NCBI GenBank assembly: GCA_903834135.1
Contig: CAILHZ010000018.1
Span: 62,001 to 126,000 of the forward strand
DNA from: an uncultured Opitutia bacterium
Lineage (GTDB): Bacteria; Verrucomicrobiota; Verrucomicrobiia; Opitutales; Opitutaceae
DNA length: 64,000 bases
Direction: 5' to 3'
The position numbers and the translations under genes were made by a program. The notes under the pieces were generated by a model. The model was not told the DNA's origin and searched no databases. It saw only the letters and a program-made list of their open reading frames with translations. Below, piece by piece: positions 10,142 through 19,042 of the stretch (positions are counted from its first letter, which is position 1; each line of letters starts with the position of its first letter).

Positions 10142-11569
10142 TTATTGATCGTTTAGTTTATTGGAACGGCCACGAAAGAAAATATTTTCTACAAAGAAAC
10201 TTAAACCTAAAACACCACTAAGTGTCCTTAGATTACGCATCGCGTATATCACATCTTCAATAGGACTAGCGGACTTCTCAGTTACACTTAAAAGAATGAA
10301 TGCGCTAATAATTGCGAAAATTGGCTGCACTAAGAAACATAGATGGTAGACAAAGAATGTATTTCCCGTGTGAAGTAAGCCCCAATTAATAGCAATACCA
10401 CCTAGAATAGGTGCAATTGCAGCAACCAGTGAAGTGACTGCTAAATTAAATCCAATCGCTAAGTCCTTAGCTTGAGCAGGCATAAGTTTTAGCAGCAAAG
10501 TAAATTGTCCTAGAAGAAAACCTGCACTGGCAATACCACCAAAGGTCCACATCGGATATAAAAGCCAACGATTATGTGGCTCGAGAAAACACCATAAAAA
10601 GTTCTGCAACTGCCATAATACGAGTGAAAATACCATTACCGATTTATTGCCATGACGATCAATTAATCTGCCCCATGCAGGTAGTGATAAGACCCCACCT
10701 AATTGGTAAAGCGTATTCACTAAACCCAGATCCCAGCCTGACATATTAAGATGCTCGGTCATGAACACTTGGTAAAATGGGCCAAAACAATAGGCCGCAA
10801 AAAAGTATAGCACACCAGATAAGGTGAATAGAAGAAATGGACGAGATTTTTTGAGCAGCTGCACTTGCTCTGAAAATTCAGGCTCCTGTGTAACCGCATG
10901 CTTATGTAGCTGAGTGGGACAAGCGATTTGCATCCCGATTGAAATTAAACGAAAAAAGATAGCTCCAAAAATAATGGCCTGAAAAATCTGTACCGAGTAG
11001 TCCCACTTATACAGTAAGAAACCCATAAGTAGCATAAACACCAAAGTCGCCAGCTGGCCTAAGGCATTCCTAAAACCGAAGTATTTTCCGCGTATTGCTA
11101 GTGGGAACCACTCCTGAATCCATGAATTCCAGGTAACTGAGCAGAGTGCCCAGCAGAAACTAGAGATTAAAAACCATATACATAGCCACTTACCTGCAGC
11201 ATTTGGATCATGCCTAGGAATATGCGGAAGCATTAGAGCTAACCATAACCAGGTCAGGGTGTTTAAAGCAGCAAAGACAATAGTGAGTGCTTTGGAGGAC
11301 TTAAATTTGGAAATAAGGGGTAAAGCGGCTAATTGTAAAAAATTAGCTACAAATGGGAGGGCTGAAAAAAGCCCTATCATAGGATTAGAAAGCGGGTAAA
11401 CTTTTGTAACTAAAGCAGTTACAAATAAGTTCATCGGCATAGCGATTGTTACAATAGGCTTCGCAATCAAACATTCCCATGTCGTAAGACGTAGACTTAG
11501 GTACAGGTCGGCTTTTCGCTTAAGCACCTGCTGCCGGATCGTCATTTGAGAGCTAAAGTCTGAACCCAT
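10142..11569 (-). CDS. MFS transporter
   Basis: A 475-residue inner-membrane transporter with about 12 hydrophobic segments. An MFS-like cytoplasmic loop, WGRLIDRHGNKSVM, lies between helices in the second half, and a basic loop follows TM2 (ISKFKSSKAL). The N-terminal ~30 residues are cytoplasmic. The substrate cannot be inferred, and no metabolic cluster surrounds it. It is transcribed away from rplU. The 176-bp gap between them carries no convincing gene. Confidence 0.82.
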   Translation of the reverse strand: MGSDFSSQMTIRQQVLKRKADLYLSLRLTTWECLIAKPIVTIAMPMNLFVTALVTKVYPLSNPMIGLFSALPFVANFLQLAALPLISKFKSSKALTIVFAALNTLTWLWLALMLPHIPRHDPNAAGKWLCIWFLISSFCWALCSVTWNSWIQEWFPLAIRGKYFGFRNALGQLATLVFMLLMGFLLYKWDYSVQIFQAIIFGAIFFRLISIGMQIACPTQLHKHAVTQEPEFSEQVQLLKKSRPFLLFTLSGVLYFFAAYCFGPFYQVFMTEHLNMSGWDLGLVNTLYQLGGVLSLPAWGRLIDRHGNKSVMVFSLVLWQLQNFLWCFLEPHNRWLLYPMWTFGGIASAGFLLGQFTLLLKLMPAQAKDLAIGFNLAVTSLVAAIAPILGGIAINWGLLHTGNTFFVYHLCFLVQPIFAIISAFILLSVTEKSASPIEDVIYAMRNLRTLSGVLGLSFFVENIFFRGRSNKLNDQ

Positions 11570-11745
11570 ATCGAATTACGAAATTTAAAACCTAGACGCC
11601 CGATTGCGTCAGTATAAATCTCTTTGGGAAGCTCTTGATCGACAAAATCATGCAAAAATCGCTCTGAAGAACAGTTAATGTAAATATACATCAACTTAAG
11701 CCTTGCGTCCGCCTTCTCTACCCTGCTTATTTCTCCCTTTTGCTC

Positions 11746-12060
11746 ATGAAAGCGACGATCAAAACACAAGGCCAGCAGTTCACAGTTTCAGAAGGCGATA
11801 TCCTCATCGTTAACCGTTACCCTAATACGGTAGCAGGTGCGACTGTGACTATCACCGATGTACTCGCCGCTGGCGAGGGAGCAAATTTCAGAATCGGTAC
11901 GCCGAAACTGACAGGAGTCAGCGTTTCCGCTGAAATTCTCGAAAACAAGCGCGGTGACAAGGTCATCGTCTTCAAGAAGAAGAAGCGTAAGGGCCACGAG
12001 CGCAAGCAAGGCCACCGCCAAGAACTTTCTGTTATCAAGATCCAATCCATTAAGGCTTAA
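11746..12060 (+). CDS. rplU: Ribosomal protein L21 (bL21)
   Basis: A 104-residue large-subunit protein. It starts [18 protein letters not shown] and has the L21 hallmark [20 protein letters not shown] at the C-terminus. The ATG at 11746 is chosen over an in-frame TTG at 11740, since it gives the standard L21 N-terminus. It forms the conserved rplU-rpmA pair, with 15 bp between the genes. The upstream 176 bp is presumably its leader and promoter. Confidence 0.97.
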   Translation: MKATIKTQGQQFTVSEGDILIVNRYPNTVAGATVTITDVLAAGEGANFRIGTPKLTGVSVSAEILENKRGDKVIVFKKKKRKGHERKQGHRQELSVIKIQSIKA

Positions 12061-12075
12061 GGAGACTATTTCGTC

Positions 12076-12321
12076 ATGGCACATAAGAAAGGTCAGGGAA
12101 CATCTACTAACGGACGCGAGAGTCACTCAAAGCGTCTCGGAATTAAAATGTTTGGCGGAGAGAAAGTAATTTCCGGCAACATCATCGTTCGCCAACGTGG
12201 CACTAAAATGCACCCTGGTAAGAACGTAGGCGTAGGTCGCGATTGGACCTTATTCGCTCTTAAGGATGGCGTCGTTAAGTTCGACAAGATCCACCGTAAA
12301 GTATCCGTAGTATCAGCCTAA
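12076..12321 (+). CDS. rpmA: Ribosomal protein L27 (bL27)
   Basis: An 81-residue L27. The N-terminus is [20 protein letters not shown], which reaches the peptidyl-transferase centre in the family, and [20 protein letters not shown] follows. There is no N-terminal extension of the cleaved Firmicute type. It is one of the few genes here with a visible ribosome-binding site, AAGGAG, about 10 bp before the start. It closes the rplU-rpmA operon and is followed by a strong intrinsic terminator at 12345. Confidence 0.97.
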   Translation: MAHKKGQGTSTNGRESHSKRLGIKMFGGEKVISGNIIVRQRGTKMHPGKNVGVGRDWTLFALKDGVVKFDKIHRKVSVVSA

Positions 12322-12344
12322 GGCTTAACTACCACCTCATTTAT

Positions 12345-12373
12345 AACCTAGGCTAGAAAGCCTAGGTTTTTTT
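12345..12373 (+). terminator. Rho-independent terminator of rplU-rpmA
   Basis: A perfect 10-bp stem (AACCTAGGCT/AGCCTAGGTT) with the tetraloop AGAA, followed directly by seven T. It lies 23 bp after the rpmA stop and is the clearest intrinsic terminator in the window. Confidence 0.92.
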
Positions 12374-12451
12374 GTGCCCATTGGTTAGCTCTTCAATCGA
12401 TACGCTAAAGTCTTGAAGCCTAAGGCGTGTACAATGCAGACTAACTAAGTC

Positions 12452-14146
12452 ATGTCGCGCGCCTTTGCACGCTTTGTACTCCTATTTACCGCGGTTTTCT
12501 TCGCGGTGTTTTTTTTCTGGCCACTTATCCAGATTCTAAAAGGCGGTTTTATCAATGCAGACGGTAAACTCTCATTTAGTGCTGTGTATGCTTTGCTGGG
12601 TGAACCTTTGTACCTCAAAGCAATGCTTAATTCAGTACTACTTGCTACTACAGCAACTGTCTTTGCATTTATCTTAGGCCTCCCCTTAGCCTACATAGCT
12701 GAAAGGTTTGAATTTGCAGGTAGAAAATTATTTTCAAGCTTAGTACTAGTCCCTCTTATTTTACCTGCCTTTGTAGGTGCAATCGGAATTCGTCAACTCT
12801 TGGGCCAAGCAGGTGCCCTAAATTCTCTGATTGTTGCCCTTCATCTAGCTCCACACGGTTGGAGTTTTGATTATTTAGGATCAAACCGTTTTATAGGCGT
12901 AGCGCTTGTAGATGCACTCTCTCTTTATCCACTGATCATACTTAATGCAGCAGCTAGTTTGGCACAAATAGATCCATCATCTGAAGAAGCCGCAGAAAAT
13001 TTAGGCTGCACAGGGTTTCGTCGTTTTTTCAAAATCACTCTGCCTTTAATTAAATCCGGGTTGTTTGCAGGTGGCACTCTAGTCTTCATCTGGGCCTTCA
13101 CTGACTTAGGGACACCTCTTGTATTTGATTATTTTAACGTAACACCAGTTCAAATTTACCAAGGCTTAAGTGACTTAGGCAGTAACCCTTATCCCTATGC
13201 GCTTGTCGCAATAATGCTAACTGCATGCCTTATTCTGTATAGCTTAGGGAAAGGTGTTTTTGGCAACTCACGTGGCGTAATCTCAAGTAAATCCAGCGCT
13301 CGGTATACACGTAAAACTTTATCACCACTTAAAGCTGCAGGATGTACGGCTTTATTTTTATCTGTCACATTACTTGCGATACTCCCCCACCTCTGCGTTG
13401 TATTGATTGCATTCTCCAAGGACTGGTACGGCAGTTTACTACCAAGCCAATTTACCACTGGTAACATCAGTGCAGCCCTTAGCCACAATCTCGCCGTCTC
13501 CTCAATTGCCAACAGTCTAAAGTATGCAAGCGTTTCCACCTTTATAGATCTTTGTTTAGGAGTCTCAATTGCCTATGTGATAGTAAGATCAAAAATTTCT
13601 GGACGTAAATTTTTAGATCTCATTTCTATTTTACCACTGGCAGTACCAGGGCTTGTACTTGCATTTGGCTATCTTGTTATGGCCCGAGAGGGAAGTTTCT
13701 TTAGCGCTCTTAATCCAGTACGTAACCCTACTTTATTACTCATCATTGCCTACTCTATTAGACGCTTACCCTACGTGATTCGCACTGCAGTTTCGGGCTT
13801 TGAACAGACAAGCGAAACCCTAGAAGAAGCAGCGCAAAACTTAGGCACCCCACCACTACAAGTAATGCTTAAAATCACACTGCCCTTAATTTCAGCTAAT
13901 TTAATAGCAGGCGCAATTTTAGCGTTTTCATTCGCAATGCTTGAAGTAAGCGACTCACTCATCCTCGCCCAAAAACAAACTTTTTACCCAATTACAAAAG
14001 CCATAATGGAGCTATTCCAGCTATTAGGAGATGGTAAATATATAGCCAGTGCACTTGGCAGTTGGGCTATGTTGGTTATCTCACTTGCAATCATTGCAGT
14101 GAGTGTAGTACTGGGTAAAAAACTTAGCTCTGTATTAAAGTCTTAA
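12452..14146 (+). CDS. ABC transporter permease, two-domain iron-type (FbpB-like)
   Basis: A 564-residue polytopic protein made of two fused permease halves. Each half carries an EAA loop that contacts the ATPase: EEAAENLGCTGFRRFFKITL and EEAAQNLGTPPLQVMLKITL. This arrangement is typical of FbpB/ThiP-type permeases for ferric iron, thiamine or polyamine-like substrates. No binding protein or ATPase adjoins it. The likely partners lie on the other strand at 21396-24070. The 3' end overlaps the convergent glmM gene by 4 bp. Confidence 0.85.
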   Translation: MSRAFARFVLLFTAVFFAVFFFWPLIQILKGGFINADGKLSFSAVYALLGEPLYLKAMLNSVLLATTATVFAFILGLPLAYIAERFEFAGRKLFSSLVLVPLILPAFVGAIGIRQLLGQAGALNSLIVALHLAPHGWSFDYLGSNRFIGVALVDALSLYPLIILNAAASLAQIDPSSEEAAENLGCTGFRRFFKITLPLIKSGLFAGGTLVFIWAFTDLGTPLVFDYFNVTPVQIYQGLSDLGSNPYPYALVAIMLTACLILYSLGKGVFGNSRGVISSKSSARYTRKTLSPLKAAGCTALFLSVTLLAILPHLCVVLIAFSKDWYGSLLPSQFTTGNISAALSHNLAVSSIANSLKYASVSTFIDLCLGVSIAYVIVRSKISGRKFLDLISILPLAVPGLVLAFGYLVMAREGSFFSALNPVRNPTLLLIIAYSIRRLPYVIRTAVSGFEQTSETLEEAAQNLGTPPLQVMLKITLPLISANLIAGAILAFSFAMLEVSDSLILAQKQTFYPITKAIMELFQLLGDGKYIASALGSWAMLVISLAIIAVSVVLGKKLSSVLKS

Positions 14147-15507
14147 GCGAGATCTTCATTAGCAGCAGCAACTAAAGCCTTAAGTCCAGCCTCAGCCTGA
14201 AGTGGATCTTTTGCTTGTACCATAAGACGTAATTTGTCCTCAGTTCCAGAAAAACGAACAAGCACTAATCCCTCATCTCCTAGTCTAACTTCGAGTGCCT
14301 TAATACACTGTTCCAAGCGTTTAAGTTCGGACAGTGGTTTTTTTACTTTAACAGGAAGTGCAATATACGCCTGCGGTAGTTTATTCATAACCATACGGAG
14401 CTCAGATAGTTTCTTGCCCGTTTTTTTCATTACAGCAATAACATGCAAGGCGGCTGCTGCACCATCACCCGTAGGACCTAGTGCAGGTGAAATAATATGG
14501 CCTGAGGATTCACCTCCAAGTGCAGAACCTTCTCTCTGCATTGCTTCAGCTACATGACGATCACCTACAGGCGTACGAATCACTTTACCACCAGCCTGTT
14601 TAATAGCGAGATCAAGACCGAGATTACTATGTACGGTTGCAATCAGTGTCTTTTTACTAAGCTTATTTTCACTGAGTAAGTGCATGCCTAAAATAGCAAG
14701 AATTTCATCACCATCTAAACTATGGCCTAATTCATCAAATAAAATACAGCGGTCTCCATCACCATCATGAGCAATGCCGAGCTGCGCGTGAGCTTTCACT
14801 ACAGCTTGCTGCAGTTGCTGGGGATATTCACTGCCACACTCAAAGTTAATATTCGTACCGTCTGGATTGTCTCCTAATCCTATGACTTTAGCACCTAAGT
14901 CTCTTAAAATAAGCGGTGTGGTTTGCCATGTTGCACCATTGGCTGTGTCTACACAGATAATCCAGCCCTTTAAATGTCCTGCTACTACACTTTTAAGTGC
15001 CTCAAAATACGCATCAGTAAAACGAGTCAAATTAAGCGTATAGTTAGCAGAACTAACTAAATTTGATACATATTTATTTTCTGAATCACTAAGCAAAACA
15101 GCCAAAATATGAGCTAGGTCTTTCTCCTGCTCATCCGTTAATTTCCTGCCACCAAAGCCTAAACATTTAAAACCATTATCAGATGCAGGGTTATGCGAAG
15201 CAGTCACCATAATCCCTAGCATTAGGTTTTCATCACGTACAATACGTGCAATAAGCGGTGTAGGCACTACCCCTAAATCCTCTACCTCTACTCCTTTAGC
15301 TTTGAAACCATCGGCTAAGGCCTGAACTAAACAGATACCTGATTTACGCGTATCACGACCTAAGACTACACGTATTTGCTTAGATGAATTATATGTTAGT
15401 AGCCATGTTGCAGCTGCTTTTCCTAAATTAAAAGCAAACGATTCGTTAATCAAAGCACTTCCATATGGACCACGAATTCCATCGGTTCCGAATAAAGTTT
15501 TGTTCAT
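14143..15507 (-). CDS. glmM: Phosphoglucosamine mutase
   Basis: A 454-residue alpha-D-phosphohexomutase. It converts glucosamine-6-phosphate to glucosamine-1-phosphate for UDP-GlcNAc, peptidoglycan and lipid A. Landmarks: FGTDGIRG at 6-13; the phosphorylated Ser104 in TASHNPASDNG; metal loop DGDGD at 248-252; sugar-binding GGESSGH at 331-337; phosphate-binding RFSGTED at 418-424. GlmM more often has R[PA]SGTEP at the last site, so this is a mild variant. The overall length and the N-terminal motif favour GlmM over phosphomannomutase. It follows trpD by 3 bp on the same strand. Confidence 0.9.
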   Translation of the reverse strand: MNKTLFGTDGIRGPYGSALINESFAFNLGKAAATWLLTYNSSKQIRVVLGRDTRKSGICLVQALADGFKAKGVEVEDLGVVPTPLIARIVRDENLMLGIMVTASHNPASDNGFKCLGFGGRKLTDEQEKDLAHILAVLLSDSENKYVSNLVSSANYTLNLTRFTDAYFEALKSVVAGHLKGWIICVDTANGATWQTTPLILRDLGAKVIGLGDNPDGTNINFECGSEYPQQLQQAVVKAHAQLGIAHDGDGDRCILFDELGHSLDGDEILAILGMHLLSENKLSKKTLIATVHSNLGLDLAIKQAGGKVIRTPVGDRHVAEAMQREGSALGGESSGHIISPALGPTGDGAAAALHVIAVMKKTGKKLSELRMVMNKLPQAYIALPVKVKKPLSELKRLEQCIKALEVRLGDEGLVLVRFSGTEDKLRLMVQAKDPLQAEAGLKALVAAANEDLA

Positions 15508-15510
15508 TTT

Positions 15511-16551
15511 TTAACGAAAAAATTCACGCGTTGCTGCTATTTTTTGTTTCACAGCTCCACCCAGTAAAAGATCTTTTGCCAATTCAAAACCTTCAATCGG
15601 CTCATCTGTTTTACCTAAAATCCAAAGCCCTAATGCAGCATTTAGAGCAATAGTATCAACAAGCCCCGAGGGCGCTTTTCCAGCTAAAAGGGAATCAACT
15701 ATTGCTACATTAGTTACTAAATCAGAGCCCTTTAATTCTTCAAAACTAGATTTTTTTAAACCAAACGTTGATGCACTCCACACGGCATTAACGTAGTTTA
15801 ACTTTCCAACCCCTTTTACGTGATTAACCGATGCTGTAGTTAATTCATCAGTACCTTGGCCATCTGCTAAGGCACCGTGAACAACTAGCCCAGCATTCAT
15901 CCCCAAGGCGTTTAAAGCCCCAGAAAGTTTTTCCACCCAGGGTAGTGAATACACACCAAGCATAATGTTAGCCGGACGTCCTGGATTCATTAAAGGTCCA
16001 AGAATATTAAAAATTGTACGCTGACCGTTAGCTGCTAATTGCTTTCTAACGGGTACGATATGTTTGAATGCTGGATGAAAAGCAGGTGCGAAGAAAAAAA
16101 CATATCCTAATTCCTCTAGAGCTTTACTGAGCACCTCAGGAGAAGCATCTATTTTAAAACCTAAAGCACTTATCAAATCCGCACTGCCACACTTTGAAGT
16201 AATACCGCGATTGCCGTGCTTCATGACAGGAACACCTGCTGCGGCGAGTGTAAGGACAACTAACGTAGATACATTAAAACCACCGGCGTGATCCCCGCCC
16301 GTACCTACAATATCGATCGCATCAGAAGAATAGGAGGAAACCTTGGGATCAATTGCACGTGATCTAAATTCTTTTGCAAAAAAAGTTACTTCCGCTGCTG
16401 TTTCACCCTTTTTTGCTAAAGCGGTTAAAAAATCAGCCTTAGGTAAGTCAGCTCCAGGAGAGGCCAAGAGCTCAGCTGCTTGGGCAACATCTTGAGCACC
16501 AAGGGAAATCCCCTGGTTTAGGCTTTGGGTAAGTGCTTCTAAGCTTAACAT
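15511..16551 (-). CDS. trpD: Anthranilate phosphoribosyltransferase
   Basis: A 346-residue enzyme that transfers the phosphoribosyl group from PRPP to anthranilate, the second step of tryptophan synthesis. It shows the PRPP/Mg loop IVGTGGDHAGGFNVST and the KHGNRGITSKCGSADLISAL motif, where TrpD usually has NR[SA][VI]SS[KR]SG. The length is typical. It is co-directional with glmM, separated by only 3 bp, and no other trp gene is in view. A TrpD-like paralogue with another substrate is possible, but the motifs favour the standard enzyme. Confidence 0.88.
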   Translation of the reverse strand: MLSLEALTQSLNQGISLGAQDVAQAAELLASPGADLPKADFLTALAKKGETAAEVTFFAKEFRSRAIDPKVSSYSSDAIDIVGTGGDHAGGFNVSTLVVLTLAAAGVPVMKHGNRGITSKCGSADLISALGFKIDASPEVLSKALEELGYVFFFAPAFHPAFKHIVPVRKQLAANGQRTIFNILGPLMNPGRPANIMLGVYSLPWVEKLSGALNALGMNAGLVVHGALADGQGTDELTTASVNHVKGVGKLNYVNAVWSASTFGLKKSSFEELKGSDLVTNVAIVDSLLAGKAPSGLVDTIALNAALGLWILGKTDEPIEGFELAKDLLLGGAVKQKIAATREFFR

Positions 16552-16664
16552 GAACGCTAAACCTGAGGCCCTACCAAGGCTTGTCGCAATTTCATTTTTT
16601 AGCTAATTTAAGGCCTAATTTGAGGTTTTCTGAAATTAAGTCCTTTCATGACTAAATCTATCTC

Positions 16665-16693
16665 TTGACGACAGGCCTCTGGCACTGTACTTA
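16665..16693 (+). promoter_or_regulatory. Weak promoter candidate for rpmF-plsX-fabH
   Basis: TTGACG at 16665-16670 is a near-consensus -35 box. A 17-bp spacer leads to TACTTA at 16688-16693, preceded by TG as in extended -10 promoters. The -10 match is poor. It lies about 70 bp upstream of rpmF in the 210-bp gap divergent from trpD, where a promoter is expected. Confidence 0.3.
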
Positions 16694-16762
16694 AAACCCT
16701 TTAAATCGATCTACTACCGACCTTTAACTTAGGTAAGTGGATCACCTACATCCCTCGCTACC

Positions 16763-16942
16763 ATGGCAAATCCGAAACGCAAGCAGTCCAAACGTCGCAG
16801 TGCTAACCGCCGTGCTGCCAACGCTTTCCAAGCTCCTCAGTTCGCTACCGATAAATCGGATGGCTCACTTTTTAGACCTCACCGCGTCAATCCAAAGACC
16901 GGAATGTACCGTGGTCGCCAGGTTCTTAATATCGAAACCTGA
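16763..16942 (+). CDS. rpmF: Ribosomal protein L32 (bL32), cysteine-free
   Basis: A 59-residue protein starting MANPKRKQSKRRSANRRAAN, the typical L32 basic N-terminus, and ending in GRQVLNIET. It has no cysteine, so it is the zinc-independent form that lacks the usual CXXC pairs. The gene opens the classic rpmF-plsX-fabH order, with 30 bp to plsX. Confidence 0.94.
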   Translation: MANPKRKQSKRRSANRRAANAFQAPQFATDKSDGSLFRPHRVNPKTGMYRGRQVLNIET

Positions 16943-16972
16943 TTTAGCCCCAATCGGCTGAATCATTAAGCA

Positions 16973-18016
16973 ATGACTTCCGGAACTACCGGACGGATTG
17001 CAGTGGATATGATGGGGGGCGATTTAGGCCCCTCTGAAATGGTTGCTGCGGTGTCACTTGCCTTTGAGGCAAACGCCAACCTCAATCCGCTTATCTTAGT
17101 GGGTGACGAAGCTGTGCTTAGTCCTCTGCTTAAGCAAGCAGGCCTAACACTCAACGAACGTCTATCCCTTTTCCATGCCAGTGAAGTAATCACGATGGAT
17201 GATAAGCCTTTAGTTGGGCTTAAACAAAAAAAAGATGCCTCGATGGTACGCGCCATCGAGTTAGTTAAATCCGGTGAAGCCGCTTGTATGGTAAGCTGCG
17301 GAAATACGGGGGCCTTAATGGCTGGTGGTACTTTAAAATTAAGAACCCTCGAAGGCGTTTCTCGCCCCGCTCTTGCTGCAATTGTTCCACGTAAAGATGG
17401 GCATTTTATTTTAGTTGATGCAGGTGCAAACCCTGAAGCTAAAGCAGAGCACTTGGTGCATAACGCAATTTTAGCGAGTCACTTTTGTAAAGTAATGCTT
17501 GGAATTGCTTCCCCTCGCGTTGGCTTACTGACAATTGGTACCGAAGAAGGAAAAGGAAATAGCTTAATTACAGAGACAAACGTGCAGCTTAAAAAAGTAG
17601 GCCATTTGATAAATTATTCAGGACCTATTGAAGGCTTTCATGTATTTGCTGACCATGTTGATGTCGTCGTTTGCGACGGCTTTGTAGGCAACATTATGCT
17701 CAAAAGCTGGGAGTCACTGGTTCATTTCTTTACTGAAATTTTAAAAGAGGAATTAAAAGCAAATCCTATGCGAGCGGCAGGTGCTTTACTTTCTAAAGGG
17801 GCTTTCAAAGCTGTGAAAAACAGGATTAGTCCTGAACGCTATTCTGGAGCACCACTTTTAGGCTTAAATGGACATATTTTTAAAGCACACGGTTCATCTA
17901 ACCGCAGAGCGATTCGTAGTGCTATTTTTGCAGCATCCCAAATTATCGAAGCAGATATGAATCATCTTGCTGCAGCAGATATTGAACTGGCCAACCAAGC
18001 CATGGCTCAAGCCTAA
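16973..18016 (+). CDS. plsX: Phosphate acyltransferase PlsX
   Basis: A 347-residue enzyme that makes acyl-phosphate from acyl-ACP for the first step of phospholipid synthesis. Family motifs: VDMMGGDLGPSEMV at the N-terminus, a VDAGANPEAKAEHLV block, and CDGFVGNIMLKSWE. The length is normal. It sits between rpmF and fabH in the conserved operon, 26 bp before fabH. The start has no Shine-Dalgarno sequence. Confidence 0.96.
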   Translation: MTSGTTGRIAVDMMGGDLGPSEMVAAVSLAFEANANLNPLILVGDEAVLSPLLKQAGLTLNERLSLFHASEVITMDDKPLVGLKQKKDASMVRAIELVKSGEAACMVSCGNTGALMAGGTLKLRTLEGVSRPALAAIVPRKDGHFILVDAGANPEAKAEHLVHNAILASHFCKVMLGIASPRVGLLTIGTEEGKGNSLITETNVQLKKVGHLINYSGPIEGFHVFADHVDVVVCDGFVGNIMLKSWESLVHFFTEILKEELKANPMRAAGALLSKGAFKAVKNRISPERYSGAPLLGLNGHIFKAHGSSNRRAIRSAIFAASQIIEADMNHLAAADIELANQAMAQA

Positions 18017-18042
18017 GGCCTTGCGTAACGTCTGGCCTGACT

Positions 18043-19035
18043 ATGTCTATACTTTCTACGCTCATTCTTGGAACAGGTTCATATGCACCTGCACGTATTC
18101 TCACGAATGAAGAACTCTCTAAAACTGTAGAAACTTCCAATGAGTGGATCTTTACTCGTAGTGGTATTAGAGAGCGTAGAATAGCAGCTCCTTTAGAATC
18201 CGTATCTGATATGGGAGCTGAAGCAGCGCGCCGAGCCCTAGAGGATGCCAAAGTAAGCGCATCAGAAATTGATTTAGTTATCGTTGCCACAGTAACACCG
18301 GATGCTCCTATGCCGGCAGTTGCATGCCATATTCAGCACAAACTTTCGATTCCTTCGAATGCCGCTTGTTTCGACTTAAATGCTGCATGCTCAGGCTTTA
18401 TTTACGCCTTGGATACAGCTTGTGCCATGATTTCATCTGGGCGCTACAAAAAAGCCTTGGTAATCGGGGCCGAGAAGCTCTCTTCTGTACTCGACTGGAA
18501 AGATCGCACTACATGCGTACTCTTCGGAGACGGTGCTGGAGCTTGTATTGTAGGAGCAACCTTAGAGCCCAATATTGGCCTATTAGGGACCAAATTAGGT
18601 GCCTTTGGGGGTTCTGCTGACCTGTTATACATCCCAGGTGGTGGGTCAAATAAGCCAGCCACCCCAGATTCGATAGCCTCAGGGGATCATTTTATTAAAA
18701 TGAAGGGCAAAGAAGTCTTTAAATTGGCGGTTAGGGTGATGGATGAGGCAGCCCGCGATATTTTGGAACAACATGGTTACAAAGCGGATCAGATATCTTT
18801 AGTGATCCCCCATCAGGCAAATCTTCGTATTATTGAGTCCATTTCCCAGTACCTAAAACTGCCTATGGATCGCTTTTTTGTTAATGTAGACCGGTATGGA
18901 AACACTTCAGCAGCATCCATTGGCATTGCTTTGGATGAGGCAAGGAAGGCCGGTAAGGTCAAAAAAGGAGATTTAATGCTCCTGGTAGCCTTCGGCGCGG
19001 GCTTGACCTATGGTAGCGCCCTGATTCGCTGGTAA
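18043..19035 (+). CDS. fabH: 3-oxoacyl-ACP synthase III (KAS III)
   Basis: A 330-residue initiating condensing enzyme of type II fatty-acid synthesis (acetyl-CoA plus malonyl-ACP). Catalytic triad: Cys116 in LNAACSGFIYAL, the His in IPHQANLRII near residue 257, and the Asn in YGNTSAASIG near residue 287. The N-terminal substrate loop SNEWIFTRSGIRERR is also standard. It is part of the rpmF-plsX-fabH operon. Only 7 bp separate it from the downstream BamD-like gene, so the operon probably continues into envelope-assembly genes. Confidence 0.96.
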   Translation: MSILSTLILGTGSYAPARILTNEELSKTVETSNEWIFTRSGIRERRIAAPLESVSDMGAEAARRALEDAKVSASEIDLVIVATVTPDAPMPAVACHIQHKLSIPSNAACFDLNAACSGFIYALDTACAMISSGRYKKALVIGAEKLSSVLDWKDRTTCVLFGDGAGACIVGATLEPNIGLLGTKLGAFGGSADLLYIPGGGSNKPATPDSIASGDHFIKMKGKEVFKLAVRVMDEAARDILEQHGYKADQISLVIPHQANLRIIESISQYLKLPMDRFFVNVDRYGNTSAASIGIALDEARKAGKVKKGDLMLLVAFGAGLTYGSALIRW

Positions 19036-19042
19036 CTACGTC

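Noticed and set aside
10040-10156. 38-codon plus-strand frame with ATG at 10040
   Set aside because: No recognisable product, no ribosome-binding site, and it overlaps the end of the MFS gene. Chance is the simplest explanation.
11542-11769. Minus-strand frame between MFS gene and rplU
   Set aside because: It overlaps both the MFS start and the rplU start and has no family features. It lies in the rplU leader.
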